From Pyrus communis (lineage: Eukaryota > Streptophyta > Magnoliopsida > Rosales > Rosaceae): DNA of 64,000 bases. The notes under the pieces are model-generated. The model ran no database searches. It was not told the DNA's origin and saw nothing but the letters and a program-made list of their open reading frames with translations. The translations under genes and the position numbers were made by a program. This document shows positions 27,362 to 39,399 of this stretch, in pieces (position 1 is the first letter of the stretch; each line of letters begins with the position of its first letter). Location: positions 20,355,742-20,419,741 of the forward strand of contig NC_084811.1 in NCBI RefSeq assembly GCF_963583255.1, in the 5' to 3' direction.

Positions 27362-29314
27362 TTACTGTGATTGAAGATGGGGGTGATTGTTCAACCTGTG
27401 GAAGATGTAATCGTAAGCACGAACCAATCGCTTCCGAAATCTTGGGAGGTCTAATCTCACAGTTTGGCCATCAAGATAGATCTTCTTTGTGTACTCCCAT
27501 CCCCTTTTGGTTACACTCTGTGGATCCCTAAGAACAGGATCATCCATATCGTATTTGGCGTACAACGAGCTCTCTCGAGTAAGAATCTGGTAGCCGATGT
27601 ATTTCAACCCGAGCTTCCTTGCAGGTTCCCCATAGTATTCCTCCGCTGCCCACTCAGTTCCTAGGGGAACAACTTGGATGAACACAGACCCAGGCCTCAT
27701 GAACATAAAATGTGTCATGGCAGCGCCATGAACCCCGATCATCACATCACTCGCATTAAGGGCCCGATAAATCTTTGCTAACTCTGTCGTGCGGTCAGGT
27801 CTCAAAACATTAACTTCAAACCCGATTTGCTCAGCCATTCTAACCAAGAAATTCTCATTAGTTATCGCTCTTGATCCATTTCGAGATATGATGACCAGTT
27901 TAGGCTTCTTGAATTGATCTTCTTGCACTTCACTCTCAGGTTCGAAAGAGCTCTCGGATGCCAGAGACGCAGAATGCTTCTCCTGTGCTTCCCGTTCCTC
28001 GTCTTGAATAAGACTTCGAATTCGAGGCCAGTAAGCTCGGTCTAGAAGATTTCGAAAGTCAACAATGCTCACATTTCCCTCCATCAGTGAAGAATCCACA
28101 GTGAGCTCGTCGTGAATCCTCAGACCAACGGTGACCTCAGGGAAGCAATGAGTTCTTGTATCTCCACTAAAATCTATAGGTTGATAATCTGACAGTTGAG
28201 AAACAATGTCTCCATATTTCGTCACCCACCAATTATGGTACTCGAGAATGACAAACACAACCTTCTTGTTGAAACGCTGGGAAGTAATGAACAACGGCAT
28301 AATCCCATCATTGAATTCGTGATAGACATTACCGGTATATCCCCCGGTTGAGAAAAACACTGCCGGAACATCATGTTGGACATCACACCGGTGGTGCATC
28401 CCTGGAGTGTCTTTCTTCGCAACGAGCTGTAATTCATCAATGGTATCCATGACACTTGTTTCCCATTTCCGCGTATACGGTTTGACCTTTGTGTGCCTGA
28501 GTTCCTCGGTTTCATCTTCTTCATTTTCCTCAACAACATCAGAAACATGATTTTGGAAGCTACTTCCTTCTTTAGATCGGTAGAGAACGATAGTGGAGGA
28601 AGCAGAGTGTGTTCTTACATCCCCTTTCATTACACAAATATCTGAACGAATACTGCTTCGATCGCAACATATAGTTCCTGAAGGCACGGACAGAAATTAC
28701 AATTAATTTGTATTAACAAAATAAACATCAATAATCAAAAGCATCTGAAAAATCCTGTTTCCCTTCCCGGTACTTTAGATTAGATTATAACATCGCTCAA
28801 ATAAAACAGTGACCACCTTTAGCAGTCTATCAATACCGTCTGAGAAAACCGAAAACCCAAATAATCAAAAGAGAAAGGGAAAGGCAGAGCACTCACCATT
28901 AGAGATTGAAGAACACAAGGGACCATTTACATTCATATCTTCCATTGGTGTTGAATCTACAAAAACCCCAATAAGATAACACACTCATACACATGCAGCA
29001 AGATTGAAGCAAAGAAAATATGAGAGAGAGGAGAGACAGGAGAGAGAGAAGGGGGGGGGAGAGAGAGACTTACATAGAAGAGAGAAAGTGGTGTTGGAGC
29101 TGAAAAGATGAGGGGCTAAGATGAAGCTGCAAGAGAGGAAGGAGATGAAGAGGAGATAGAGAAGCTTTGGACTTGTTCTCTTGTAATAATAACCAGAGTT
29201 TGCAAACTCCATTAGAAAGGTAGTGGTCTGTGAGTCTTCATCTCCCTCTGCTGCTGCACAAGGCTTGTCAACTTTTCTCCACTGGTGGTGGTGATGCCGC
29301 TGATACCGCCCCAT
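27362..29314 (-). CDS. GT61-family glycosyltransferase (xylan/mucilage xylosyltransferase-like), copy 1
   Basis: Three exons on the minus strand: 29314-29074, 28956-28897 and 28677-27362, all with GT-AG introns and matching phase, giving 538 residues. The N-terminus is a short basic tail followed by one hydrophobic helix (about residues 50-71), which is the type II anchor of a Golgi enzyme. The catalytic part (DUF563/GT61) has NVYHEFND at 217-224, RNGSRAITN at 366-374 and GVHGAAMTH at 415-423. GT61 clade members such as XYXT1/MUCI21 add xylose or arabinose to xylan; the precise donor and acceptor cannot be read from sequence. Met1 is chosen because it opens the frame; Met35 is an alternative start that would keep the anchor. 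The 5' UTR contains a long GA/CT tract at 29397-29438. The paralogue at 57435-61359 has the same exon plan. Confidence 0.9.
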
Positions 29315-29394
29315 TATTTCTTATGCACAAAAAAAAAAAAAAAGCTTTGATCTTTATTTTTCCTTTCCCCTGTTTTTTCTTCTTTCTGGGTTTT

Positions 29395-29396
<2 letters not shown>

Positions 29397-29438
<42 letters not shown>
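29397..29438. repeat. GA/CT microsatellite in the 5' UTR or core promoter of GT61 copy 1
   Basis: About 20 GA units, 84 bp upstream of the start codon; on the gene strand it is a CT tract. Shorter GA runs follow at 29571-29594 and 29643-29660. Confidence 0.85.
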
Positions 29439-29442
<4 letters not shown>

Positions 29443-29660
29443 ATGGACTGGGAACAAACCCCGGATGAGGAATGGGGAGAGATGTTTTTTTTTTGGTCAA
29501 TCGAGAGTGGAGAGAGATGTTCAAATAGCAGAGAAAGTAAAGCTATTTTCTTGGATTCCCCCCCATGTTTGAGAGAGAGAGAGAGAGAGAGAGATGGGAG
29601 ATGGGTTTGTTTATTGAGGAGCTGCCTGCTTCTTTCTTTCTAGAGAGAGAGAGAGAGAGT

Positions 29661-30490
29661 CTAGAGAGAGGAAGATGGGTTAATGCCTTGATGGAGTCGA
29701 GAAATGGAAAGGAGCTGACAAAGGGGAAAAAGGAGGCTTAAATTTAATTTAATTGAGGGACGTCTCTGCTCCAAGTTTGGTAATTTTTTTTCTTTTTTTT
29801 TAACAATACACTAAAAACAACGAATAAGTTTAGTCTCATAACAAATGAGTAATAATATACCGTTTTAAATCAGAATCAAATTTAAAACTTTATCAAATCA
29901 TAGTACTAATTTAATTAAATTATCTGGCAGTCAAATGCGTATAGAGAGCAGCGGAGACTTGAAACTTGTGATGTGATCCTTATTTTTTTTCTTTGCATCC
30001 TCGATTGGGTTGGCTGGCTGATTTCTTACGGCAAGTGTTCAAAATTAGTGTACAACTCGTTATCCCACGCGCTTAGGGACACGTGCCTCCGGGAGCTGTG
30101 TCCTAGTTGGCAAAGCAAACTGACTGCTGGCGGGAATCAAGATCTTGCTTCAAGTTAGAAGGAAGATGGTGGATTGGCCACTGAAAGTAAAGAACAGAAT
30201 TTTGCAGATAAGTAAGCATATATATGGTCCCATCCCATCCCACGTTTGGTCTAACATTGGAACAAGACTATGATCAGTTTAAAAATAATATACAAATATA
30301 GGTATTTGCTTTGATTACTCATTTTCCTACCTTTCTATTTGTCACTTCAACCCTCTTTAGATTTCCAATGTTTTCTTAATTCTTCTCTCTTTTCCCATGT
30401 TGCTACTTGAGCCACGTGACTAATTTTCTATACACTCATTTTTACCTTTGGCATTAAGTTTAATCTCACAATGAGCTAATAATAATGCAG
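29661..30490. other. upstream region of GT61 copy 1
   Basis: Probable promoter region of the minus-strand gene, followed by AT-rich spacer. No other gene is supported. Confidence 0.4.
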
Positions 30491-30704
30491 GTGGATTGTC
30501 TGCCCTCCTATTTCCATACTCTCCATATCCCCTCCTGTTTGTGTGGTCATGATTAAGTCACGTCAACATTTTATATTCCTATTACTTTTTGTTTTATTAT
30601 TTCTATAAAAAATTAATATAAAATATTGACGTGATTTAACCATGACCACACATCACAGGAGGGTATGAGGAGAGTATGGAAATGGGAGGGCAGACAATGC
30701 ACCT
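30491..30704. mobile_element. foldback (MITE-like) element
   Basis: A near-perfect palindrome of about 214 bp. The left arm starts GGTGGATTGTCTGCCC and the right arm ends GGGCAGACAATGCACC, and the arms pair over about 85 bp (TTCCATACTCTCC with GGAGAGTATGGAA; GTGTGGTCATG with CATGACCACAC). The loop is AT-rich. A target duplication is not clear. Confidence 0.7.
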
Positions 30705-30715
30705 CCAACAATAAT

Positions 30716-30792
30716 ATGGTTCAAATTCTCTTTTTGCCAGAATCGAACCTAAGACCTCTCACTTACAAGTGTAAAGAAATATCACTAGACAT
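30716..30792 (-). mobile_element. SINE fragment
   Basis: The minus strand holds CACTTGTAAGTGAGAGGTCT and TAGGTTCGATTC, the box B region of the SINE family at 288-492. It is a fragment, inserted directly beside the foldback element. Confidence 0.6.
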
Positions 30793-31070
30793 TTGTATGT
30801 ATAAAATTTCCAGTTTGAATCTTGTGAATAGAAAATTTAATATCAAATATTGATCACTTAATATGCTCAATATCGTTGTATAAAAAAGAAAATGATCTCA
30901 TTCAAAAATTGTAGAGTTGTGCGACATCATAAAGCCTTTCTAAACTAACAACTAAGCTTCTCTAATGGTTTTGTGTCCCTATAATAAGTAATAAAAAATT
31001 TCATGCAAATTCGCTATGTCTTTAATAAGCCCATCACTGGTAGCAATTGGCTAATATATAAAATTTTAAG

Positions 31071-31222
31071 GAAAACTAATGAAAAGAGTTTAAAAACTTT
31101 GAGTTTTAATGATAAGGATAAAATAAAGGGTAAAGTGAATAGTACCATAATTGACTTTTTAGTGTAAAAATATGATTTTTCGTTAAAATAAACAATACCG
31201 TGAACTTTTCGTCAAAACTCTC
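31071..31222. repeat. dispersed short repeat, shared with 38687-38850
   Basis: AAGGAAAACTAATGAAAA, AACTTTGAGTTTTAATGATA, GGATAAAATAAAGGGTAAAG and TTTTTAGTGTAAAAATATGA occur here. Their reverse complements, slightly diverged, occur in the same order at 38687-38850. It is an approximately 155-bp non-coding repeat, probably a non-autonomous DNA element. Confidence 0.6.
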
Positions 31223-31737
31223 TAAATTTTATTGGCCGTACGTAATCCTATTATGGGTTTCCGTTATTGACTTTGTGTCTCTTCCATCAAATGGCATCCT
31301 TATCCTTTGTGTCTTATATTTGTCTAATGTTTACCAAGAATTTTCAACAAGATGATGAAGGGTGTTGAACAAAAAAATACCACATCAAGAGAAGCGCACT
31401 CAATAAGGACATATCAAGACTTTTGTGGAATTTAAAAATCTAGAAGTATTCAACTAGAGAAATGTTAGCCACAATTCATATTTACGTTTTTTTTGTTTCC
31501 TTTTTCTTACTCATCAATTTACATCTGGATTCTATTTACCTACTAAACTAAAACTTTAATGTTCTAAAAGTACAAACTCTTTTTTCTCCTTATATCTTTG
31601 ATAAATCTACCAAGTAGGCAATAATGCAATTAAAAATAAGAGAGTGCTAACAATCTTCTCACTTACATTTCAAGTTCAACATTCTCACATCTACTCATGC
31701 CACGTGTATTCTACTAGCATGTAAAACTAGAAACTTA

Positions 31738-32341
31738 GGGTCTGTTTGGTATCCTATATGAAAATTTTTATTATTTCTCAAAACATTTCTTAAGAATATT
31801 TCTTGAAAACAATTTTCTTTAAGACTAAAAACTTGATTGCTTTGTGAATTTAAATTTTTAAATTTTACGACTTAAACTAGACAAAGAGATTAAGAAAGAG
31901 GGGGTCGCATGAGAGGGAGAAAGAGGAGAGAGGAGGAAAGAAAGTAAGAGATGATTGAATGAAAGAGAAAGAAGAGAGGATTGGACGAGATAGAAAGGAA
32001 GAGGAGTGAGAGAAAGAATCGAGAAAATGAAGAGAGTGGATTGAAGGAGAGACGAACAAAGTAAAAAAAAAAAAAAAAAAAAGGAGAGAGAAAAAAGAGA
32101 AGAGAGAGAGATAGATTTGTAGTGAGAGAGGAGGAGGGAGAGAAAAGAAATGGATGAGTTTAAATTTAAAAACTCTAAAAACTCTTCTTTTTTTTTTTTT
32201 AAGAGAATAGACTATATTTTTTAGTTAATCTTGAGTTCGGTTTTTGAAAATAATCCTACCAAACAAATTTTTAAGGCCTAAAACTTGAAAATTGTTTTTG
32301 AGTTAAAAAAATTGGATTCAAGTACAGTACCAAACAAATCC
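31738..32341. mobile_element. Tourist/Harbinger-like MITE with TTA target duplication
   Basis: The ends are GGGTCTGTTTGGTA and TACCAAACAAATCC (inverted, about 12 of 14 matching), flanked on both sides by TTA (31735-31737 and 32342-32344), the target size of PIF/Harbinger elements. The 604-bp interior is purine-rich (GAGAGA-type) with an A tract near 32061-32080 and has no ORF for a transposase. Confidence 0.65.
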
Positions 32342-32379
32342 TTAATTACTTTTTTATTTCTAAATTAAAAGTTTGGTAT

Positions 32380-35300
32380 ACTATCTAAATTGTAGCAATG
32401 GTCCCTTAACTTTAACTCAATTAGAGAAATGATCCCTCAACTAAAAATACATTACCATTGGTCTATCAACTGATCAAAATGTGTAGGTATGGTCATTTTT
32501 GTCAACTTTATTAGAATTTTGTCAAAATAAGTTATATAGGAAGAACCATTGCTACAATTAGAGTCCTTCAACTCATCAAAACGTGTAGTTATGGTCCTTT
32601 TCGTCAACTTCTTTAGAATCTTGTCAAAATGAGTTATGTTAAAATGATCATTGCTACAACTGGGTTAAAGTTGAGGAACCATTGCTCTAATTGGGTTAAA
32701 GTTGATGGACCATTTCTCCAATTGAATTAAAGTTGAGAGGCCAATTGTAATAGATTTTTAGTTAAAGGAACATAACTGCACATTTTGATGAGTTGAGGGA
32801 CCATTGCTCCAATTGAGTTAAAGTTAAGGGGGGACCATTGCTCCAATTGAGTTAAATTTAAGGGATCATTGTTATAATTTACTCAAAAAACATAGTGAGA
32901 TTTTATTATAATTAAAATTTTAGTTTTTGAGTACTAGGGGATACACGTGACTTTAAGTGAAGTGAGAAATAGTTATATAGGAAGGACCCTTGCTACAATT
33001 GAAGTCCTTCAACTCATCAAAACGTGTAGCTATTGTCTTTTTCGTCAACTGCTTTAGAATTTTATCAAAATGAGTTATGTTGGAATGATCATTGCTACAA
33101 CTGGGTTAAAGTTGAGGAACCATTGCTCCAATTGGGTTAAAGTTGAGGGATTATTTCTCCAATTGAATTAAAGTTAAGGGACCAATGGTAATGAATTTTT
33201 AGTTGAAAGACTATAGCTGCACATTTTGATGAGTTGAGGGATTATTGCTCCAATTGAGTTAAGTTAAGGGACCATTGTTACAATTTATTCAAAAAAAATA
33301 GTGAGATTTTGTTATAATTAAAATTTTTAGTTTTTGAGTACTAGGGGATACACGTGACTTTAAGTGAAGTGAGAAATAAGTTATATAGGAAGGACCCTTG
33401 CTACAATTGGAGTCCTTCAACTCATCAAAACGTGTAGCTATGGTCCTTTTCGTCAACTTCTTTAGAATCTTGTCAAAATGAGTTATGTTGAAATGATCAT
33501 TGCTACAACTGGGTTAAAGTTGAGGAACCATTGCTCTAATTGGGTTAAAGTTGATGGACCATTTCTCCAATTGAATTAAAGTTGAGAGGCCAATGGTAAT
33601 AGATTTTTAGTTAAAGGAACATAACTGCACATTTTGATGAGTTGAGGGACCAATGGTAATTAATTTTTAGTTGAGGGACCATTGCTCCAATTGAGTTAAA
33701 GTTAAGGGATCATTGTTATAATTTACTCAAAAAACATAGTGAGATTTTATTATAATTAAAATTTTAGTTTTTGAGTACTAGGGGATACACGTGACTTTAA
33801 GTGAAGTGAGAAATAGTTATATAGGAAGGACCCTTGCTACAATTGAAGTCCTTCAACTCATCAAAACGTGTAGCTATTGTACTTTTCGTCAACTGCTTTA
33901 GAATTTTATCAAAATGAGTTATGTTGGAATGATCATTGCTACAACTGGGTTAAAGTTGAGGAACCATTGCTCCAATTGGGTTAAAGTTGAGGGATTATTT
34001 CTCCAATTGAATTAAAGTTGAGGGACCAATGGTAATGAATTTTTAGTTGAAAGACTATAGCTGCACATTTTGATGAGTTGAGGGACTATTGCTCCAATTG
34101 AGTTAAAGTTAAGGGACCATTGTTACAATTTACTCAAAAAAAATAGTGAGATTTTGTTATAATTAAAATTTTTAGTTTTTGAGTACTAGGGGATACACGT
34201 GACTTTAAGTGAAGTGAGAAATAAGTTATATAGGAAGGACCCTTGCTACAATTGGAGTCCTTCAACTCATCAAAACGTGTAGCTATGGTCCTTTTCGTCA
34301 ACTTCTTTAGAATCTTGTCAAAATGAGTTATGTTGAAATGATCATTGCTACAACTGAGTTAAAGTTGAGGAACCATTGCTCTAATTGGGTTAAAGTTGAT
34401 GGGCTATTTCTCCAATTGAATTAAAGTTGAGAGGCCAATGGTAATAGATTTTTAGTTAAAGGAACATAACTGCACATTTTGATGAGTTGAGGGACCAATG
34501 GTAATTGATTTTTAGTTGAGGGACCATTGCTCCAATTGAGTTAAAGTTAAGGGATCATTGTTATAATTTACTCAAAAAACATAGTGAGATTTTATTATAA
34601 TTAAAATTTTAGTTTTTGAGTACTAGGGGATACACGTGACTTTAAGTGAAGTGAGAAATAGTTATATAGGAAGGACCCTTGCTACAATTGAAGTCCTTCA
34701 ACTCATCAAAACGTGTAGCTATTGTCATTTTCGTCAACTGCTTTAGAATTTTATCAAAATGAGTTATGTTGGAATGATCATTGCTACAACTGGGTTAAAG
34801 TTGAGGAACCATTGCTCCAATTGGGTTAAAGTTGAGGGATTATTTCTCCAATTGAATTAAAGTTAAGGGACCAATGGTAATGAATTTTTAGTTGAAAGAC
34901 TATAACTGCACATTTTGATGAGTTGAGGGACTATTGCTCCAATTGAGTTAAAGTTAAGGGACCATTGTTACAATTTACTCAAAAAAAATAGTGAGATTTT
35001 GTTATAATTAAAATTTTTAGTTTTTGAGTACTAGGGGATACACGTGACTTTAAGTGAAGTGAGAAATAAGTTATATAGGAAGGACCCTTGCTACAATTGG
35101 AGTCCTTCAACTCATCAAAACGTGTAGCTATGGTCCTTTTCGTCAACTTCTTTAGAATCTTGTCAAAATGAGTTATGTTGAAATGATCATTGCTACAACT
35201 GGGTTAAAGTTGAGGAACCATTGCTCTAATTGGGTTAAAGTTGATGGACCATTTCTCCAATTGAATTAAAGTTGAGAGGCCAATGGTAATAGATTTTTAG

Positions 35301-35950
35301 TTAAAGGAACATAACTGCACATTTTGATGAGTTGAGGGACCAATGGTAATTGATTTTTAGTTGAGGGACCATTGCTCCAATTGAGTTAAAGTTAATAGAC
35401 CATTGTTACAATTTACTAAAAAAAAAGTGATATTTTATTATAATTAAAATTTTAGTTTTTGAGTACTAGGGGGGATACACGTGACTTTAAGTGAAGTAAG
35501 AAATAAGTTATATAGGAATGACTATTGCTACAGTTAGAGTCCTTCAACTCATCAAAACGTGTAGCTATGGTCCTTTTCGTCAACTTCTTTAGAATCTTAT
35601 CAAAATGAGTTATGTTGGAATAATCATTGCTACAACTGGGTTAAAGTTGATGAACCATTGCTCCAATTGGGTTAAAGTTGAGGGACCATTTCTCCAATTG
35701 AATTAAAGTTGAGGAACCAATAGTAATGAATTTTTAGTTGAAGGACCATAGTTGCATATTTTGATGAGTTGAGGGACCAATGATAATTGATTTTTAGTTG
35801 AGGGGCCATTGCTTTAATTGAGTTAAAGTTAAGGGACCATTGTTACAATTTACTCAAAAAAAAAATAGTGAGATTTTATTATAATTAAAATTTTAGTTTT
35901 TGAGTACTAGGGGATACACGTGACTTTAAGTGAAGTGAGAAAGTTGAAAT
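32380..35950. repeat. higher-order tandem repeat array (about 845-bp dimers)
   Basis: The landmark ATACACGTGACTTTAAGTGA occurs near 32941, 33348, 33785, 34193, 34630, 35038, 35475 and 35914. The spacings are about 407, 437, 408, 437, 408, 437 and 439 bp, so two unit types alternate and the true period is about 845 bp. Each unit is itself made of 30-40-bp modules of the form GGGACCATTGCTCCAATTG plus AGTTAAAGTTGAGG. Adjacent dimers look nearly identical by eye. No ORF is maintained. A CACGTG core sits in every unit. Confidence 0.9.
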
Positions 35951-37149
35951 GAAAAGGTAAATGAGAAAGATACTAGCATTTTTTCTTAAAATACTGACAA
36001 TAGTGCAATTACTGCTAGTGTTGGTGACTTTCATTACAATGTATTTACATTTGTATGGTTACCTTAAGGTATGTAGTAACAATAATACTTGTTTTATTTG
36101 CTATTAAGGTTTATTTATTGGTTACAATATGGTTTAGGAATTGTGACATTTTTTTAAATAATGATATTTACACAAATGGTTGGAGAATAAATTTGTGTCA
36201 AGCTTGTCATTCACGATATTCAAAATTAATATCTCTCATGTTATGGTTTCACTCACCTATATTGTACAATATGTGCGAGATTGTAAATGTACCCTTGTGT
36301 GATACTATGCATGTACCTTCTATGCCTAACTGTTACTGCATGTTATTATTGAATTATACGTGAGAGATTGTTAACAAACATTACATGCCAGATTATTATT
36401 GTATCTTTTATGTAAGATAATTATTGCACTTTAGGTGCACCGTTAATTGCACCTATTTGCAGGGTTCTTAGAGCATCTCTAATGAGGCTACAAAAATTGT
36501 GGATATAATTTAACCAAAAAAAAGAAATTGTGGATATAGTCTATTTTAAAGCTCTTGAATTTTTAGGCTCTAAAAATAATCTCTCTCAATGGAGGTTATA
36601 TATTTTCCTGGCTCTATATGGGACTATATACTTATTTATGTGGGTATTTATTTTTGTAGTACAAAATAATGGTTTTTTTTTTTTTTTGTTAACTTTTCTT
36701 AAGTTAATTTTAGGCATGTTATCTTAAATTTTGTTTAACACTTCAATCTAAAACAAAATTAAATTCTAATAAAGTTAGATTTTATCACTTATCAACCGTT
36801 GATTTAGATTTTTTTATCTTAATCTCATATGTTTATTCATTTATCTGATTGACATGTTCTCCCAAAGATTTTAATTCACAACAATCGTTGGACTAAATAA
36901 AATCCGGCCAATTATGAACATCTTTCCCATTCTTCTTGTAATTTAAAATGGCTGAAGGACCCCATTAGCCCTATAAAAGCATAGCCATTGACATTGGTGA
37001 GGGTGATCCCTTTGATAAATACACAGATGCTGTGGAAAGATTGTTATATTATTATTCATCTACATGTATGATATTTTACATAAAAGTCCAATCCAGGATT
37101 AGTATGGTTAATGATGAGATTAAATTAGCAACCAACCAAGTGCTTCCTA
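35951..37149. other. AT-rich spacer
   Basis: A 102-codon plus-strand ORF at 36055-36363 shows no domain. AGAGCATCTCTAATGAGG near 36472 is a common start of small plant DNA elements. Nothing else is supported. Confidence 0.4.
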
Positions 37150-37885
37150 AACCTTATGAGATCCAATCCCACGGTTTGACCTTGCAGATAAATCTTCTTT
37201 GTGATTTGCCATCCTTGTTCTGTCACTCTTGTTGGATCTGCAAGAATGGGATCACCTATTTCCTATTTATCATACAGTGAGCTCTCTGTGGTAAGAATTT
37301 CATAGCCAATGTACTTCAAACCAAGCTTCTTTGCAGGTGCACCATAATATTCCTCAGCTGCCCATGCAGTTGCAATTGGATTAATTTGGATAAAACCCGA
37401 GCCAGGCCTCATAACAAGAATGTGCCACGGCAGCTCGATGAACTCCGATCATGGCATCGCTCGAATTCAGGACCCGATAAATCTTTGCTAGTTCTGTGGT
37501 GCGCTTCGGCCTCAAAACTTGGACGTGAAACCCTATTTTCTTTGCCATTTGACTAACAAGTTCTCATTCGTTATTGCTTTCGATCCGTTTCTAGACATGA
37601 TCGCAAGTTTAGGCCTCTTGGATTGATTTACTTTTTTCATGCACCTTCATCATCATTTTTAAAGGGATTTTCCCTGTGTGGCACGTAGACTCAAAGAACT
37701 TCTCCTGCGCTTTTCGTTCCTCCTCTTCATGGATTAGGATACGGATTCGAGGGAGGTAAGCTCGGTCTAAAAGATTTCGGAAATCAACAATGCTCTTATG
37801 TCCCTCCATCAGTGGTGTTCACACTCAGCTAATGATGAATTCTCAACCCAACAATGGCCTCAGGGAAGCAATGGGTTCTACCGTT
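37150..37885 (-). pseudogene. GT61 glycosyltransferase pseudogene, 5'-truncated
   Basis: The minus strand matches the last exon of the two intact GT61 genes, from about the CFPEA.VGL motif to the C-terminus. Readable parts include SIVDFRNLLDRAYLPRIR (37790-37740). The GVHGAAMTH motif is damaged (Gly to Arg in GVH-G, followed by a frameshift near 37415-37430), and further shifts are needed to follow the C-terminal region to about 37160. No exon 1 or exon 2 is present upstream. It is a decayed tandem copy. Confidence 0.85.
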
Positions 37886-38537
37886 CTAGTATCTTGATGT
37901 GGAGTGGAGACTAGAGAGTAGGAGTGGGGAGGGGTGGCGGCGGGCTGTGAGCGTAGTATTGGAAAATATGTAGTAAAATAAATTATATTTAGAAAGTAGA
38001 TGTAGGATGTAGTCAATAATATGTATTGTATAATGTGGGATGTGAGCGTAGTATTGGACAAAACAACCTTGATTTTACAACTAACAAACCAGCTAAAGAG
38101 GAAACAAGACAAATCTATCCATAACTTAAGTCTGAAATAAACATGTTGGTGTTAGCAAACTATGGGTGTGTAAGGCTGTTCATCAATAAGCTTAGCGTGC
38201 AATCAAAGCTATAAATAGCTCACTTGTACTGCTTAGCTGCTATTTATGTGTCTGTTAATGATTTACTTCTCAAATATTGGTTTCTTACTTAGTAGCTAAT
38301 TGATTAGGTATTCACCCTATTTTTCAAGCCAAAAATAGAGGGTGCTCCGCAGTATGGGATGCTTCGAGTATTTTAACAATGAAATATTAATCTTATATTT
38401 TTAAACAAAGAGCTAACAGTTTAAATGCCTAGAATATCCTATACTTCAGGATGGTTGGTTCTAGCTTGGATCCTAACTTTTACTTTTTTTGGTGAGATAA
38501 CAAATTGTTTTTGTTACAACAATTAGTTAATTTTAGG

Positions 38538-38672
38538 ATAGTGTTATTCACGCACCCAATTTTACTTCTCATATGTTAATTTTTGTTCATTGATCTTATT
38601 TTATTTATTTGATCCAACGACCAAAAATTGAACAGGGTGTGTGAGATAAAAGTAGATGTGTGAATAACACCA
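38538..38672. mobile_element. small TIR element, family shared with 49682-49825
   Basis: The ends are GTGTTATTCACGCA and TGTGTGAATAACAC, inverted repeats of about 14 bp. The interior has TTTTACTTCTCA and GATCCAACGACC. The copy at 49682-49825 has the same order with about the same length. No coding capacity. Confidence 0.65.
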
Positions 38673-38686
38673 CCTTATTTTATTGG

Positions 38687-38850
38687 GAACTTTAACAAAA
38701 AGCTCCCGGTACTGTTCGCTTTAACGAAAAATGACATTTTTACACTAAAAAATCAATCCTGATACTATTCATTTTACCCTTTATTCTGTCCTTATCGTTA
38801 AAATTCAAAGTTTTCAAACCATTTTCAGTAGTTTTCCTTATTTTATTTGC
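38687..38850. repeat. dispersed short repeat, inverted copy of 31071-31222
   Basis: Starts GGGAACTTTAACAAAAAGCT and ends GTAGTTTTCCTTA. It is the reverse complement of the repeat at 31071-31222 and is slightly longer. Confidence 0.6.
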
Positions 38851-39399
38851 TTTGCATTTTGGAAACAAATATTGTTTTAATCAATAAAGCTACCCTCCTG
38901 CTCTCGAGGCTCCTAAAAGGAAAAAAACATCGTACTTCAGATTTAATCAACAATGGTTTCATTTCTGCACAGATTTTTTCTCCCTTTAAAGTTTAAACAC
39001 CTATTAAATAAATAAAAAGAGAATCAACGACAAAATCATACAATGATGTGCAGAAGGAGGAAATGAGAATGCGAGGAAAATTGTTAAATCTATCACCATT
39101 GAAAACTACGATCATGAGTAACGGAAAATTCACTTCAAATAATACTGAAATTCCTTTTCAAATTTATGAAATTTGCTGTCTTTACTGTTGCAAAATTGCA
39201 CAGGCAAATAGAAAAACAAAGACATTGAACAATTCTTCAACTATTTCTTTTGGGTAAATACTAAACCATTTTTTGCAAGTGTCAAAAACCATGTACATAT
39301 TCCGATGACAACGAAATTTATTCAACTTCCATGACCATAGCATTGCCTAACAGTTTTCATGACGATCTAAGTAACTGTGTATACCATGTCAAGTATATA

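Larger units (their letters stand above)
37886..39399. other. spacer with two dispersed elements
   Basis: Holds the elements listed at 38538-38672 and 38687-38850. The rest is AT-rich without a gene. The right edge is the 3' flank of pyridoxal kinase. Confidence 0.4.

Noticed and set aside
29230..29643. 137-codon plus-strand ORF across the GA tracts
   Set aside because: Driven by the GA microsatellite (repeated Arg-Glu) and antisense to GT61 exon 1.
32380..35950. CRISPR-like direct repeats
   Set aside because: Plant nuclear context, units of 400 bp without unique spacers, and no cas genes; a tandem satellite-type array fits.
36055..36363. 102-codon plus-strand ORF
   Set aside because: AT-rich, Cys- and Leu-rich chance frame with no domain and no neighbours supporting it.
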